DNA of 64,000 bases from Melampsora larici-populina 98AG31. Lineage: Eukaryota > Basidiomycota > Pucciniomycetes > Pucciniales > Melampsoraceae. Location: positions 713,879 through 777,878 of the forward strand of contig NW_006768773.1 in the NCBI RefSeq assembly GCF_000204055.1. The letters run 5' to 3'. Positions 30,443-42,590 of this stretch are shown piece after piece. The notes under the pieces are model-generated. The model was not told the origin of the DNA. It saw nothing but the letters and a program-made list of their open reading frames with translations, and did not search any database. Position numbers and translations under genes: made by a program. Position 1 is the first letter of the stretch; each line of letters begins with the position of its first letter.

Positions 30443-33169
30443 ATGTCTAGATTACCACCTTCAAGTATGCGCTCCAGTGCTCAGTCAAGAGTTCCATCAC
30501 GCTCGACTGGTAACGGTGCAGGATTCAGAGTGGTAGAATGTCCAAGTGTACCGTTGGCTTTTACAAATTGTTTGATCGTTAGTCATTCAGACTTAGGATC
30601 TACGCCATATGTCAAAGCCAAAGGAAGATATGTGTTCACCACTCGGTGTGTTACCTTATTGGCATCTCGTTCAGCCGGCCTTCTTCCTGATGATCTCGAG
30701 CTGCCCTTCATGACAGACCAGATAAAGCGATACAGCCAGGAACTGTTGGCGCTATGAAGGCTCAAAGAGCTTGGGCACAACTATCAACAATGGGTGACGT
30801 GGTCGACATCACGCCTTTCGATCCGCAGCGTGAGCTGGGTCCTAATTGCTACTTAGGAGAACTTGATCTCGAAGTTGGATGGTGGCATCAAGGTAGCGCT
30901 ACTTTGGGATCTGTATTTGATGCTGATGAAATGGCCAAGTTGATCACACGAGTCAGTTGTTTGAATTTCCGATCATCATAACTCATAAACTTACACGTCT
31001 CTTATCCGGTGAAATCATAACAAAGTCATTCGACACACTCATCTTTTCAGTCGGTCAGCCGCTGGTCTTCGACATGAATGGCGAAAAGTTGAAAGCTGTT
31101 GTCACAGGGGCTCGTACTGTCGATGTTCAGGCATTAGCAGACGTTTCTGATGGTCCTCAAGAAGCCACGATCGGAATACTGATGCCCAACACCATCATCA
31201 ACCTTATGAAAGCTCCCGACGCTAACTTGAAGATTAAAGCGAGTAGTAAACGTGCAGCACCTAACGCTATCATCAAACCGAACTTCAAGTTTCAGGATAT
31301 GGGGATCGGAGGTTTGGACTCTGAATTTGGAGCTATCTTTCGAAGAGCTTTCGCCAGTCGAATCTTTCCGCCCGGGATGGTAGAGAAATTGGGTATCCAA
31401 CATGTGAAAGGTATGTTTTGCATTATTGATAATTCCAATGAAATCAATCAACTGAAATTTGTCTCAACTTTCAGGTTTGCTCTTGTATGGTCCCCCTGGA
31501 ACGGGTAAAACGTTGATGGCTAGACAAATTGGAAAAATGTTAAACGCTAGAGAACCTAAGATCGTCAATGGTCCTGAAATTCTCAACAAATTTGTGGGAG
31601 AGTCTGAGAAAAACATTCGAGAGCTATTTGCTGATGCTGAAGTAGAATACAAAGCGAAGGGAGATGAATCAGGTTTACACATCATCATTTTCGATGAATT
31701 GGATGCGATTTGTAAGCAGAGAGGATCGACGGGTGGTGGGACTGGAGTGGGCGATTCGGTTGTCAATCAACTTCTCTCAAAGATGGACGGTGTAGATCAA
31801 CTTAACAACATTTTGATCATTGGGATGACCAATCGTCTAGACATGATTGATGAAGCACTCTTACGACCTGGTCGATTGGAAGTTCACATGGAAATCTCTT
31901 TGCCCGATGAGGGCGGTCGGTTACAGATTTTAAACATCCATACTGCAAAGATGAGAACAAATAACGTGATGGCAGGTGATGTGATTCTGGAAGAATTGGC
32001 TGCTTTGACTAAGAACTTCTCGGGTGCCGAATTATCTGGATTAGTCAAGTCTGCCACTTCTTTTGCTTTCAACCGACATATCAAAGTGGGTACTACGGCG
32101 GGAGTGGGTGACGATCTAGATCAAATGCAAGTCAATCTGGATGACTTTTTGAATGCATTAGACGAAGTGAAACCCGCATTTGGTGTGGCGGAAGAAGAGC
32201 TGAAGTCGGTTATTCAAAACGGTATCATCAAGTTTGCGCCTGAGATTGATGTAAGTACTGAGTTTGTGTTGGACTAATTGAGAGGAAGATCAGAAGTCAC
32301 TGATCGAATTTCACATTGATCTCTCGTAGGAAATCCTTCATGATGGTAAATTGTTTGTCGAGCAAGTGCGGACCAGTACACGGACACCATTGGTCAGTGT
32401 GTTGATACACGGTACGTATGACTATTTGATATCAAGCAGCTTGAAACGTGCATTAAATTCAATTCTTTACCAGGTCCACCAAGTTCGGGAAAGACAGCAT
32501 TGGCCGCATCTATAGCTCAAGCATCAGATTTCCCTTTCATCAAATTGATTGCTCCCGAGAACATGGTTGGATTTTCGGAGGCTCAGAAAATCAATTATCT
32601 TTTCAAAGTGTTTTCTGATAGTTACAAGAGTCCAATGAGCGTGATCGTTGTGGATAACATTGAGAGAATACTAGGTAAATCGAACTTAGTGCCGTTGATA
32701 TCCTGAAACATGTCCTTTGAACTTATATTGTCTCACTCCTCACGCAGATTGGGTTCCCATTGGGCCGAGGTTCTCCAATGGAGTATTACAAGCTTTGATG
32801 GTTTTACTAGGTAAACGACCCCCGAAAAACCAACGTCTTTTAGTCTTGGCTACTTCCTCTAGCCGATCCATGTTACAAGACATGGGTATGTCGGATACCT
32901 TTGCCGCCGATATCCGAGTCCCTGCAATCTCAACTCTTCGAAGTCTTGAAGTGGTCATTAGTGCTGTTAAACTTTTCCCTGACCCCAAGACACATGCACG
33001 TGCTATGGATCTTTTGAGGCAAGCTGGGTTTCAAGAGGAAGGACGACTATCGGTTGGAGTTAAGAAACTTTTGAATATTGCAGAAATGTGTAGACAAGAT
33101 GAAGATAGAGCAGCTGATAAGTTAGCAGTGGAATTAATGAACTTGAATAGTACGTTCAATTGCCCTTGA
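30443..33169 (+). CDS. SEC18: SEC18/NSF vesicle-fusion AAA ATPase
   Basis: Proposed exons are 30443-30645, 30717-30951, 31026-31410, 31475-32250, 32330-32411, 32474-32674 and 32748-33169; all joints keep frame. The hexameric ATPase takes apart used SNARE complexes with alpha-SNAP so membranes can fuse again. The N domain reads [20 protein letters not shown], then [20 protein letters not shown] across the first intron. D1 has Walker A GPPGTGKT, Walker [10 protein letters not shown] and the second region of homology [16 protein letters not shown]2 has the altered Walker [20 protein letters not shown] and [12 protein letters not shown], as expected for NSF. About 770 residues, normal for the family. 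The 3' end is uncertain: a GTACGT donor near 33151 could splice to an AG near 33242 and end almost at once. Confidence 0.93.
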
Positions 33170-34358
33170 TTTTCACCTGTCTGTTCATTCCTTAGGATGG
33201 TAGAAGTTGATATTGACGATTACATTTTGTTTGAACTTTTAGTCTGATGAATTTCCGGACAATCAAAATTCAGTAGCCAATGTATTTTCTTGTTGGCCTC
33301 CTTGCATCTTCACCTCATCTCTCCCAAAATGAACACATTCCAGATTTGATTTCATCGATTAGATTTTTTTTTTCATTTCTTGATGATTGTAATTTTACTT
33401 TAGATACATACCATGACACGATCTTCAATGAGAGTTTTCTTTTTGATATGCGTTGCAATGCAAAATTTTAATGTGAATATATGTACATAAATCAATAGAT
33501 TGGTTCAATCTGAAAAGGTCTATTTTGATGTTTATTTGGTGATTCTTATTGAGCATTTTGTCCAAAGAGCCATTTGTTTAAATTTGAATCAATTGGATGG
33601 CCAATCTTACTATATAATCCAATCTTATCTTCAAAATCAGACGTTCTCATTCCTGACTCATCTCAAATTCAAGTCTCTTCTGCAAATTGCTGTATGGCCT
33701 GTTCGTAATGTCCCGGGACCCGAAGTGACGTTATGGATCGAGATCATCACAATTTTGTACAAATGCTACACGTCAGCCTTAACACAGCAGTGTTGATCAG
33801 GCTGATGACCGAACAACAAGGGTCAAGCCGATTTTCACCTTGCTCGACCATCCATCAGCCCTGTTGAACTTGGTCACAGTCTGGATTGATGCATTGTCAC
33901 AGGCTCACTACAACATTCGATGGTTCAAAACCAAGCTTCATCGGAACGTTCATGACCCTACCCAATAACTTGCTACTCGAAGAATGCTAAATGGACACGT
34001 TAACCATATTCTAAATAACATCTTACATACTTTTTCTCAGCTTTATTTGCTCACACATGTGGATTTTGACTCCAATTCCACTCTTTTTGTCTCATACATC
34101 TCATCTTTCTTTCATCAAGATTTTTTTCCCAAACCAAAGACCAAAAAGACCATATGAATATAATATTTTACAGTAGATGATCAGTGTAAGTTCAAAATGT
34201 GAAATTATCAAAGTAGAAAAGAACCATCTCAACACCAATTCAAGTTTCTTGCTTGTATCTCTAATTTACTCTTCTGTATCAATTCATTGGTCTTCAACAA
34301 GGATTCATCAAGATCACAATCACATGCAAAATTTTTTGAATTCCTCTGTCTAATCCGA
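33170..34358. other. convergent intergenic region, no gene seen
   Basis: Lies between the 3' ends of SEC18 (plus) and REX4 (minus). It is AT-rich and probably holds both 3' untranslated regions and polyadenylation sites. No coding region or repeat is evident. Confidence 0.5.
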
Positions 34359-36462
34359 TCAAGAATCCCACCATCCTGAAGAATTGGTTGACTGAGTACG
34401 TGATTGAAAAGAACTTGAAGCTTGAGCTCTAGATGGTTTTGAACTGTTATTCGATTTCCTAACTACTCCAATCATTTCAGTTCCATATTCTCTTACTCCT
34501 TTAACTCCTCCAGCTGATCTTTGTTTTGGGACATCAGTTTTTGATATCGATTTTTGATTTCCAGATTGAGGTTTTCTGGTATATGGATGTCCAACTTGAC
34601 TACGTGGTTTTTGAACTTCTTTAGTAACTTGATGAGAGGTAGAAGTGGGTTTGGACAAATCTGAGGTCGAAGTGGGTTTCACGCTCTTGGTTTTCTTTCC
34701 TGATCCTGATGTCTGTCCAGATGTTGAGCTGGGTGAGCCAGGAATCCTGAGGAAGAAACCCCAAAGTTCATCAGGTCAGTATATCGTAAAACGGCGTTAT
34801 CTTTCTGAACGGTATCGATTTCAAGCACTCACTTGGAAGAGGGTGAGGGGGGTTTGGAAGCAGACTTTTCAGCTGTCTCCTGTTCATTCCGAATGTGCTG
34901 TAGAGTAGCACTCAACCGCAAGTTGGCCGTTCTAGGCTTCTTGAATTCAGGGGTTGTAGACTTGATGACTTTAGGAGGGGACTGGTTGGGCTGACCAATA
35001 TCATCTTTGATAACTTCAGAAGCTTTAATTTTATTACCTTTTCCAAGGTTATTTGTATGTGATAGCTCCTTACCACCTGTCTCGATGTTTTTGCCTTTGG
35101 TTTCCGGTTTATTGGTCACCTTGGGAGACATCTGATCAAGCGTTTCTTTTGAATTGGATATTTTCTTCGCGTCATTTACAACCGGTGTTGATTTTGATGA
35201 AGAGGCGACGGGGGCTACAGGTGGCGGAGAAGTGGGCTTTGGTTGGATCGGGGTGGCCATCACAGTTTTGGGACGTGATGGAGGTCGAAAAAGAGGAGCG
35301 ATAGATGAGTGTTGTGGACGAAGAGAAGCTTCCCATTCATCTTTTTGTGTCCGATAGACTGCCATCGTAGCACGGGCATCATCAACCTGAAAGGATCGAG
35401 ATTCAAAGCATAATGGAAGATACCAGAGATGAGCATAGTGATCAAGTAGGATCGCGTAATGTATTCACCACGTACGGAGCTATGTGAACTGGTTTGAATC
35501 TCTAAGCGTAGGAGTAAAGCCGCAAGTTTTTTTAAACTGGGAAACTTTGTGCCAGAAAGAACTCTCAATGGGCCATACTTTGATGTATCTCGAATCAGAT
35601 TTCTTGGATGTTTGAGTAGCAAAGCCTATAAAATGGACCAAAACTCGTGAGTGAATGGTGAAATCTTCCTGGGTCTGAATCATTTTCGATAGGCCTCACC
35701 TGGAGATCGTTAGTGATAGCATGTCCTACGAGAACCTTATCTTTGATTAACTGAGCTACTTTAGACGTCACTTCGCTGAATGAACTAGCTAAAGAAATGA
35801 AACCACATAAGACTTTTAGATTGATTGAACCGTAAGACAAGGGGGCTTACCATTTGCTAAATGTTCAGGTGTGATTCCACTGACCCAAGTCCTGTAATCG
35901 GTGACTTTCTCTTTGGGGCTCACATAGCTATCTAAAAGGACTGCACCGTAATAATTTACAATACTGACTCGGGCTAGAACACTCTCAGATCCATTGGGAC
36001 CTACACCTACCATCTCACAATCGATTGCCAAAAATCTTCCGATTCTTTTTGATCGATGCATCAATTTCAGTTTTAAATTGAATTTGATATGATAAAAGAG
36101 AGCTCACTCATTTAGTTTAGATCTTGAGACGCCTTGTTGTAAGATTTGACATAGCATAACAGAAACTGGGTCTTGAGATTCATTATGAGATGGTGTAACA
36201 TTAGGTAAGACATTATTATTGATTCGAAGTTGACGTTTTAAGGCTTGCTTTGCTTTAACACTAGCTGGTATTTTAGGAAGTTTCTACCTTGAGGAGATTT
36301 TAAAAGAAGTTTACCAAAAGACTAGGGTCAGAATATATGATCTGATGATAAAATCATGATGAATTTTTGGTAGAAAAAAAGTCTTACAGATTGAATATTT
36401 TTCCAATTCGAAGAAGGATGTTGATGATGAGTTGGTTTGATTGATTTTTTTGGAGTTCTCAT
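34359..36462 (-). CDS. REX4: REX4-like DEDDh RNA exonuclease with long basic tail
   Basis: A minus-strand multi-exon gene with stop TGA at 34359-34361. The exonuclease domain has all DEDDh residues: D and E in [12 protein letters not shown] (Exo I), D in VGHAITNDL (Exo II), and H and D in [14 protein letters not shown] (Exo III, across an intron). [16 protein letters not shown] is also typical of Rex4. Family members process pre-rRNA in the nucleolus. Upstream exons encode [18 protein letters not shown] and [11 protein letters not shown]. The start is probably [13 protein letters not shown] at 36462, though an ATG at 36555 in the same frame is possible. The joint near 36280-36330 did not resolve cleanly: one frame gives [12 protein letters not shown] and the next [13 protein letters not shown]. 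The C-terminal ~270 residues are Lys/Ser/Pro-rich and low complexity, longer than usual for Rex4. Confidence 0.85.
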
Positions 36463-36555
36463 TTGATAGATTGGAGGTTTAAAGAAATAGTTTGATAATT
36501 TTGTTTTAAATTCTTTTGTGATTATAAATTCAAAAAGTTTGGTCAAAAATTTCAT

Positions 36556-37928
36556 GGTGTTTGAGATTCGATTGAACCTTTTTGGGGCTGTACACTGTAG
36601 CCTGAGACGGGTCAAAGGACCGAGCTCGAAATCGGTACATATATACACAACAGAGCTTGTGTTGAGCATGATCTGACTGATCTGACGGAAAACGATGAAG
36701 TACCACCGACTAGGCTGAGGATAATTCAAAAACTTGAGCAGGGATTCAGAACTGGGTGCTTCAATTTCCTTGTTATTGTGAGCTTATTTTTTCGAGCTTC
36801 GACTGTTGGGGCTCCTCTCACATCACTCTCAAGGCCATCTTCATTTCTCTAGTAACCAGGGTAGGCAGAATGATTCTTTTCATATGACAAGCATAAGTCC
36901 TTGATGATTACGAGACTTGTTTTGCTTTAAAATGATTTTGAATATGGCTGCTGCTCAAGTGGCATGCCACCTGACCATATGTCGAACATTGACAAAAGTT
37001 TGAAAGAACTCGGCGTTGACCAATGCCAGCTTCTGGTGAGAAGACATATGTAGTGGAAGATCAACCTGCTGATATCTTACTGAGTCACGACGAAAAGAAA
37101 CCGTGTAGAATGTTTTGTGCGCTCTATATGTAAATGCCTCGCGAGTTTTGGTTTGTCACCATTTTTTGGAATAGAACATGCCCAGGCAACTGTGATGAGG
37201 CAAGGTACGGTTAGAAAAATGAGAAGACACCCTCCGGTATATCACTCCAAAGTGATCAAATGGGGACAACGTGCTTAGTGCCGATTTTTGAAGAGCACGT
37301 CAGTGATCTGTGCCGCTTTATCCTGCTTTATCTATTTAGTTGACCATCGCCTTTTCCCATGGCTGTTACTATCAGTCGCCTACCTGTCCGAAGAGGCTTG
37401 TTATCTCATTTCCCAACGTGTGAAGTGCTGCCTCATTCACGTAGCAGCAACTGCTGTTTGTCCACGAGAAGGATGAACAAGATGTTTAGCAACCGAGTGG
37501 CAGGTCCAGTGAGCCTTTTCAATTCCAATCCATCACTAGATAGAAACCCTCACCCGGTATGAGTGTGTAACCAACTGACTCGCAAGGATTCAATTCATTT
37601 TGAGCCAATCATGCGCTTTCAAGCAGACAACACATTTCATATTCTCCTAGGTTCTCGAGGAAAGAGATTGATCAGATAATGTGATTTCATTAGACTCGTG
37701 AGAATATCTTTTGTCTGAATATGATTGATCTGTTGAGTAATCATGTCGCCAGCTGAGTTTTGCAAAAGGCTTCGGATCGAAGAGACTCCCACAAAGCTAT
37801 ATAAGAGATGGATTTCAACATTGGTTTCTTTTCCCTTTTGGCAAAATTTCCTTCTCATACGTAAACTGAATCCTTGAACTGGATCTTATTCCAAAAACCT
37901 CATCTTAGAACTACATTGTGCGAGCACG
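36556..37928. other. divergent intergenic region, no gene seen
   Basis: Lies between the REX4 start (minus) and the secreted-protein gene (plus), so it should hold both promoters. Short open frames near 37.3-37.5 kb and 37.6-37.9 kb show no recognisable protein features. Confidence 0.5.
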
Positions 37929-39160
37929 ATGAAAGGTTTATTATATCTTCATTTCGTATTCTTAATCCACTTTACCTCTGCCCAAACACAACCGTCAGGA
38001 TGTTATAACTTTTATTTGGGCACACCTGGTACTCCTCCAGCTAAGACTTCTCAAGTACCAAAGCTGCTTGCTGCACGTAATCTTCTCACCTCACGGGCTG
38101 GTTCTGGTGGAGATATCGTGGATCAAACTTCCTCTACAAATACAGAGATGAGTCAACACGAAGATTATTTAGAAAGTGAACAGAGAGGAACTCTTAAATA
38201 TGTGGAATCAGTATCTGAGGTCAGAGTCTTGTGACATCATTGAAAAATATGGTTTACCTGGTGTTCATCGAATTCTATTGTTTATCTGATTCTATAACAG
38301 ATACAAGACGACCTTTCCTCCAGGAAGCTGAGAAAACGATTTCAAACTCAAAAGAAGGTAAGTCTATATGTAGTAAAATAAAGTAATTAATTTTTGAGAA
38401 AACAGAACACCAAGCTCATCGCGCATCATTCATCCATCGCAGATCAATTTCCTTGCCTCCGGGAATGGGGTCAGTAGCTTGCTTAATCTCAAATGATACT
38501 TTTGCACATTTGCTGATCATTTTGTATCGCCATCAAAACAATAGGCATGCGGGTGAGTAGTTATGAAGCTATGGACTGTCCCATTCATCCACGAGTTTCT
38601 CACCTCTATGCAATTGTTCTCCAGGGCATATGATACCGAAAAGCAGTTAGGAATATGCCTATGGAGTGGAGATGCAAAAAGTAAAGATCCTGCCAAGAGT
38701 GGATGGATTAGTCTGTACGTGATGATCACTTCATTTAGATCAATCTCAGCCACGCAAACTGAACCCAACATGCGCTTTTAAAAAAACAGTGATCAACGAG
38801 GTAATTGTGGAAAGACAGTGTAAGATAATGATTCAATCACGATTGACTTTAGTGTGAAAGTTTGGATTTTTAACTTGTATGATGTTTCATCAGGTTTGTT
38901 CAAAGAGCAAACAATCCAGACACTTTGATCTTTGCAAAAGTGGTCGATGGATGTAGTTTTAATATCGCGGATCATCACACTGGTTGTGCTCAGATCTTTT
39001 TGACTAAAAAGGTGAGGCATATCTCTCTCAATCCTAAAGACAACTTTCTTCTTATAACAAAGTCTCATTGTACATGTTATCTTAGGCCTTTGATGCGATG
39101 AAACCAACTCCAGAAGAATTACAGCAAGGTGCAATTACCAACTTGGTATGGGACTTGTAA
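37929..39160 (+). CDS. secreted double-psi beta-barrel (RlpA/barwin-like) protein
   Basis: The ATG at 37929 opens a clear signal peptide (MKGLLYLHFVFLIHFTSAQT). Exon 1 (37929-38219) continues with a Ser/Thr-rich spacer; exon 2 is 38301-38357 (IQDDLSSRKLRKRFQTQKK). Later exons encode AYDTEKQLGICLWSGDAK, then GWIS...DQRGNCGKTV, then ANNPDTLIFAKVVDGCSFNI with ADHHTGCAQIFLTKK, and finally AFDAMKPTPEELQQG...NLVWDL with TAA at 39158-39160. The GNCGKT, KVVDGCSF, GC-x-x-IFLTKKAFDA and C-terminal VW pattern is that of the DPBB fold of expansins, barwin and RlpA, and of many secreted rust proteins. It probably acts outside the cell, at the wall or host interface. Exon joints between 38406 and 38620 are uncertain and may include a very short exon. 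Confidence 0.65.
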
Positions 39161-40535
39161 GCAAACTTCAACGTATTTTCAAAGCAGGGATATGTAAACT
39201 GATTAACATCTCAAAAAACTTGTTGATCAAATCTAGTAACACCAAGGCAAACATGGTGGTCTAGGTATCTAAAGATTGTAGCCTCCCAATTTCAACTGAG
39301 CTTATACAACCCACAATGTTTTCCTGTTTCTAAAAAATGTGAATATATCTTTGGGTATTGATTTGGATTAGGTCACTTTTGGGTCACCATATATCTTCCT
39401 TCATTGATTTTAATTTGTCTCTTGTGACTTCATTGCTTATATTATTGTCAGAAAGAAAGAAAATCATTGTAATATTCATTGAGATAATTAAATTCTTTTT
39501 ACAGTTATGGCATCAGGTTTGATTATGCTGATTCATATGACCTGGTTACATGTTTGCTTCCTTCTGCAATCTATTTCTTTGTATCAAGTTTATATGAGCA
39601 CACTTTTGTATCATAACAAATGTTTCTCACTATTGTGTTTGTCTTTTCTGATTCATTCTTATCATTCGTTTCTCATACCACCAGGTACCTCACTTTGCTG
39701 TCCACTTGTGTTCTTTCTCACTTTATTAAGAACACTTTGTGCTTTACAAAGGTTTGTCATTACTTGTGTAGTATGGTTGAATTCATTGTTATCATTTGTT
39801 TCTTGCACCACTAGGTACTTCACTTTACTGTCCACTTGTGTTCTTTCTCACTTTACTAAGAACACTTTGTGCTTTGCAAAGTTTGACCTTGGTTATATTT
39901 TGATTGCTGGTCCAATAAGATATCAATGTAATCTGACAGCAGAAAGAATCCCTCACAAGAACAGAGATTTCATGCTTCTTCTAAACAGAAAAAAATGAGG
40001 CAAAAAAACTAGTTCAGGATAACTGTGAAATCCTGAATTGAACCATTTGGAGCAGATTTTTCATGTATTCAAACTTTGTGCAAAAAAGTGTTAAATCAAC
40101 ATATACTATCCCCAGGTTGCAATTTTTGTTTTTTAATTGTATACATAACATGTGATCAACTTCAAAAAGATTTGAAAAAGACCTCTTGCAAGAAAGATGT
40201 GTTTGTTAAATAAAAAACAATCATGCTGGCCACCGGCTTCTCAGTTTAACTGGCATCTTTGATTTCATTCATTGATTCATTTGTTTGATATTTGCATTCT
40301 AACACAACCCATAGCTGGCCACTCTTTTTCTGGTAAGTGGTTAGATCCTCTCACCATTTTTTAGATACTTTCAATAGGTTTGTTGCCATAAAATTACACC
40401 TCCATAAACCAACCCTCTCATCACAAGATGGGTCATTTTGGCGAGAACAAGGAATCTGGTGGCTGTTTTGTTATGTGTTTGGAATTTGACTTGGCACCTG
40501 CGGGATGTGAGTAGAGCCATTTGGTGCAAGCTTAC
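39161..40535. other. non-coding region with a 130-bp tandem duplication
   Basis: No gene is supported. It contains the duplication at 39654-39881, listed separately. The remainder is AT-rich. Confidence 0.5.
39654..39881. repeat. direct duplication, ~98-bp copies 130 bp apart
   Basis: Copies begin at 39654 and 39784. Both contain CACTTTGCTG or CACTTTACTG, followed by the shared TCCACTTGTGTTCTTTCTCA and AAGAACACTTTGTGCTTT. They differ at roughly ten positions. Confidence 0.85.
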
Positions 40536-41100
40536 CTAAGCCTCTCTTCCAACACAGCCCCATCCACTCTTGAAGAGAGGCTTAGGGCCAATACCCCAAA
40601 TTTTGCCTGAGACCAGCAGGCCTTTAAACAATTTTGCTTGAAATACCTTTTTGAGGGCTCTAAATGTCATAAAACCTTGTGATAGATTTGGAAGAGCTTC
40701 TTCAAACTCTTTTTCTTCCCCTTGTACTATCTTTAGCCTGTCATCACTCCTACTCTAGATCATGATGAAATTTGATTCCAATCTCAAGTGATTTTGACAG
40801 GTTCAGCACATGTGTTGGCCCATGCGCTGAGTATGACCCGGATTAACCAGACCTCAACAGTTCAAATTTGTCACTTTACTCAAGTAAAGTGGTACTAAAA
40901 GCGGCAAAAGTGTGTGTACAAGTCTTAAAAAAAGCTCTTTGCAATTCTTTGTGAGGATGAACAATGTTTATAGCCCTCAAAAAAGATTGCAAGAAAAATT
41001 ACTTGAAAATCCTGCTGATCTCAGGCCAAAGTTGGGAGATCAGGCCTAAGGCCCTCTTTGAGAATGGATGTGGCTGTCTTGAAAGAGTGGCTTATTTAAT
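40536..41100. mobile_element. ~565-bp MITE-like element with ~130-bp inverted ends
   Basis: The left arm (40536-40670: AAGCCTCTCTTCCAACACAG, TTTTTGAGGGCTCTAAA) and right arm (40965-41100: TATAGCCCTCAAAAAAG, GAAAGAGTGGCTT) are inverted, about 75-80% identical by eye. The centre is non-coding. Target duplications were not identified. Confidence 0.65.
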
Positions 41101-42590
41101 GTTAGAGTTGGTGTGTCCATGATGGTGTTACACTGTGATATTGGGCTGCGGGGAATAAGATCTGATGCTCCACAAAATGCTGATAGGTGGGATTTCTTTG
41201 CAGTAGAAGATTTGACAAAATAGCTACTTCAACTTCAAGAAGAAACCAAAACAATTACAAAAAGAATGAGTTATCATGTTGCAAGGACTCAATGAAAAAT
41301 CCATCTTGCCCATGGATGGCTTGTGCTTCTTTGCTTATTTTCCAAACTTGAAACTCTGTTTTTCAGCGCCAAGTAGACAGATTCTCCAATCTTGCCTAAA
41401 CTCATGACATTTTTAAAGACAATCTCACCATCAACAAAGGGAGAGTCAACACAACACAAGGCATTGGGTGAGAATACAAGTCATACCTCAGCTCAGCTGC
41501 AGCAGTCACAAAGATTTTGTCTGGCAGACTGTAAGACAGAGAGACTCAGTATGTTGACAGTTGTACATAGAGGGACTGATAGGGCATATCTTTGTTTGTG
41601 GACCAAGGAAAGTGTAAATGAGGAAAAAAGTTTTATAACACAACCATGGTTTTAGAAGAGTACTCCAAAAGCTCACACTTGAATCTCAATATGTGGCTTC
41701 TTGATCACAGTGCACCACGGATCATGTATGGCTTCCTCTGAGGGTGAATTCATTGCATAGCACTATAGCAGCCAGAATCTTACCCATCCCATTCCCATAC
41801 ACACAACATGCATGGCAAACTTTTAGACAGTCCAAACTTATCTAAGTCCAACAGTACCAGTACCTACAGGCTACTCTGTGCTACCTTTCACCACCAGCTG
41901 TGGGACTGCCCCCAAATGTCAAGCATTTTTTCAACCAAAAAACAACTGCCAGATGGATAGATAACACCATAGACCAGGTACCCGAAGCCTTAGGCTGAGT
42001 ACCTAAGGTGCTAAGGTAGCTTACCTAGGTAGCCAAAACAGAATCTGCAATGCATATATTTTTGATCTTGATACAAACTCACAATCAATGATTTTTTTTT
42101 CTGTGTTTTTTTATTATTATCCCATCACAAAAACCCATCAATAAAAGGAAAAAAAAACACAAAAGAAAGGGTATCAAAGAAAAAAGAAAAAGAAAAAGAA
42201 AGAAACCGAAGAGAGAAAAAGAAAAGGTAAAACAGATGTTAAAAGAGTATGAAAATTATGGGAAAAAAAACACAAATCAATTTCTAAAGAACACAACATA
42301 TTTTGTAGTTTAAGAATGATGATAACAGAGAGAGAGAGAAAGACAAAGAGAGAGAGAGAAAGACAGATTTTCTAGAAAAAGAAAAAAAAAAGGTTCCAGG
42401 TTATGTTATGATATGTTTTTTTTAAAAAAAATCAATTTTTTTCACAAAAAGAGAAAAATCCTATATCTCAAGAAATTTAAGTAAAAAAAAGAAACAGAAA
42501 AACCAACGACCACGAAAATCTGGTCAAACCTATTCCTGAGGATTGAATGTGGTAATTCGATGATTTGATTCGATTTGATTTTTTCTTCTT
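41101..42590. other. non-coding region, purine-rich near its right end
   Basis: No gene is supported. 42140-42500 is dominated by A and G with GAGAGA and AAAGAAA runs and lies downstream of the DSN1-like gene (minus strand), so it probably holds that gene's 3' region. An open frame at 41392-41655 is not recognisable. Confidence 0.5.

Noticed and set aside
39507..39998. 163-codon membrane-like open frame
   Set aside because: Its hydrophobic repeats are translations of the T-rich tandem duplication at 39654-39881.
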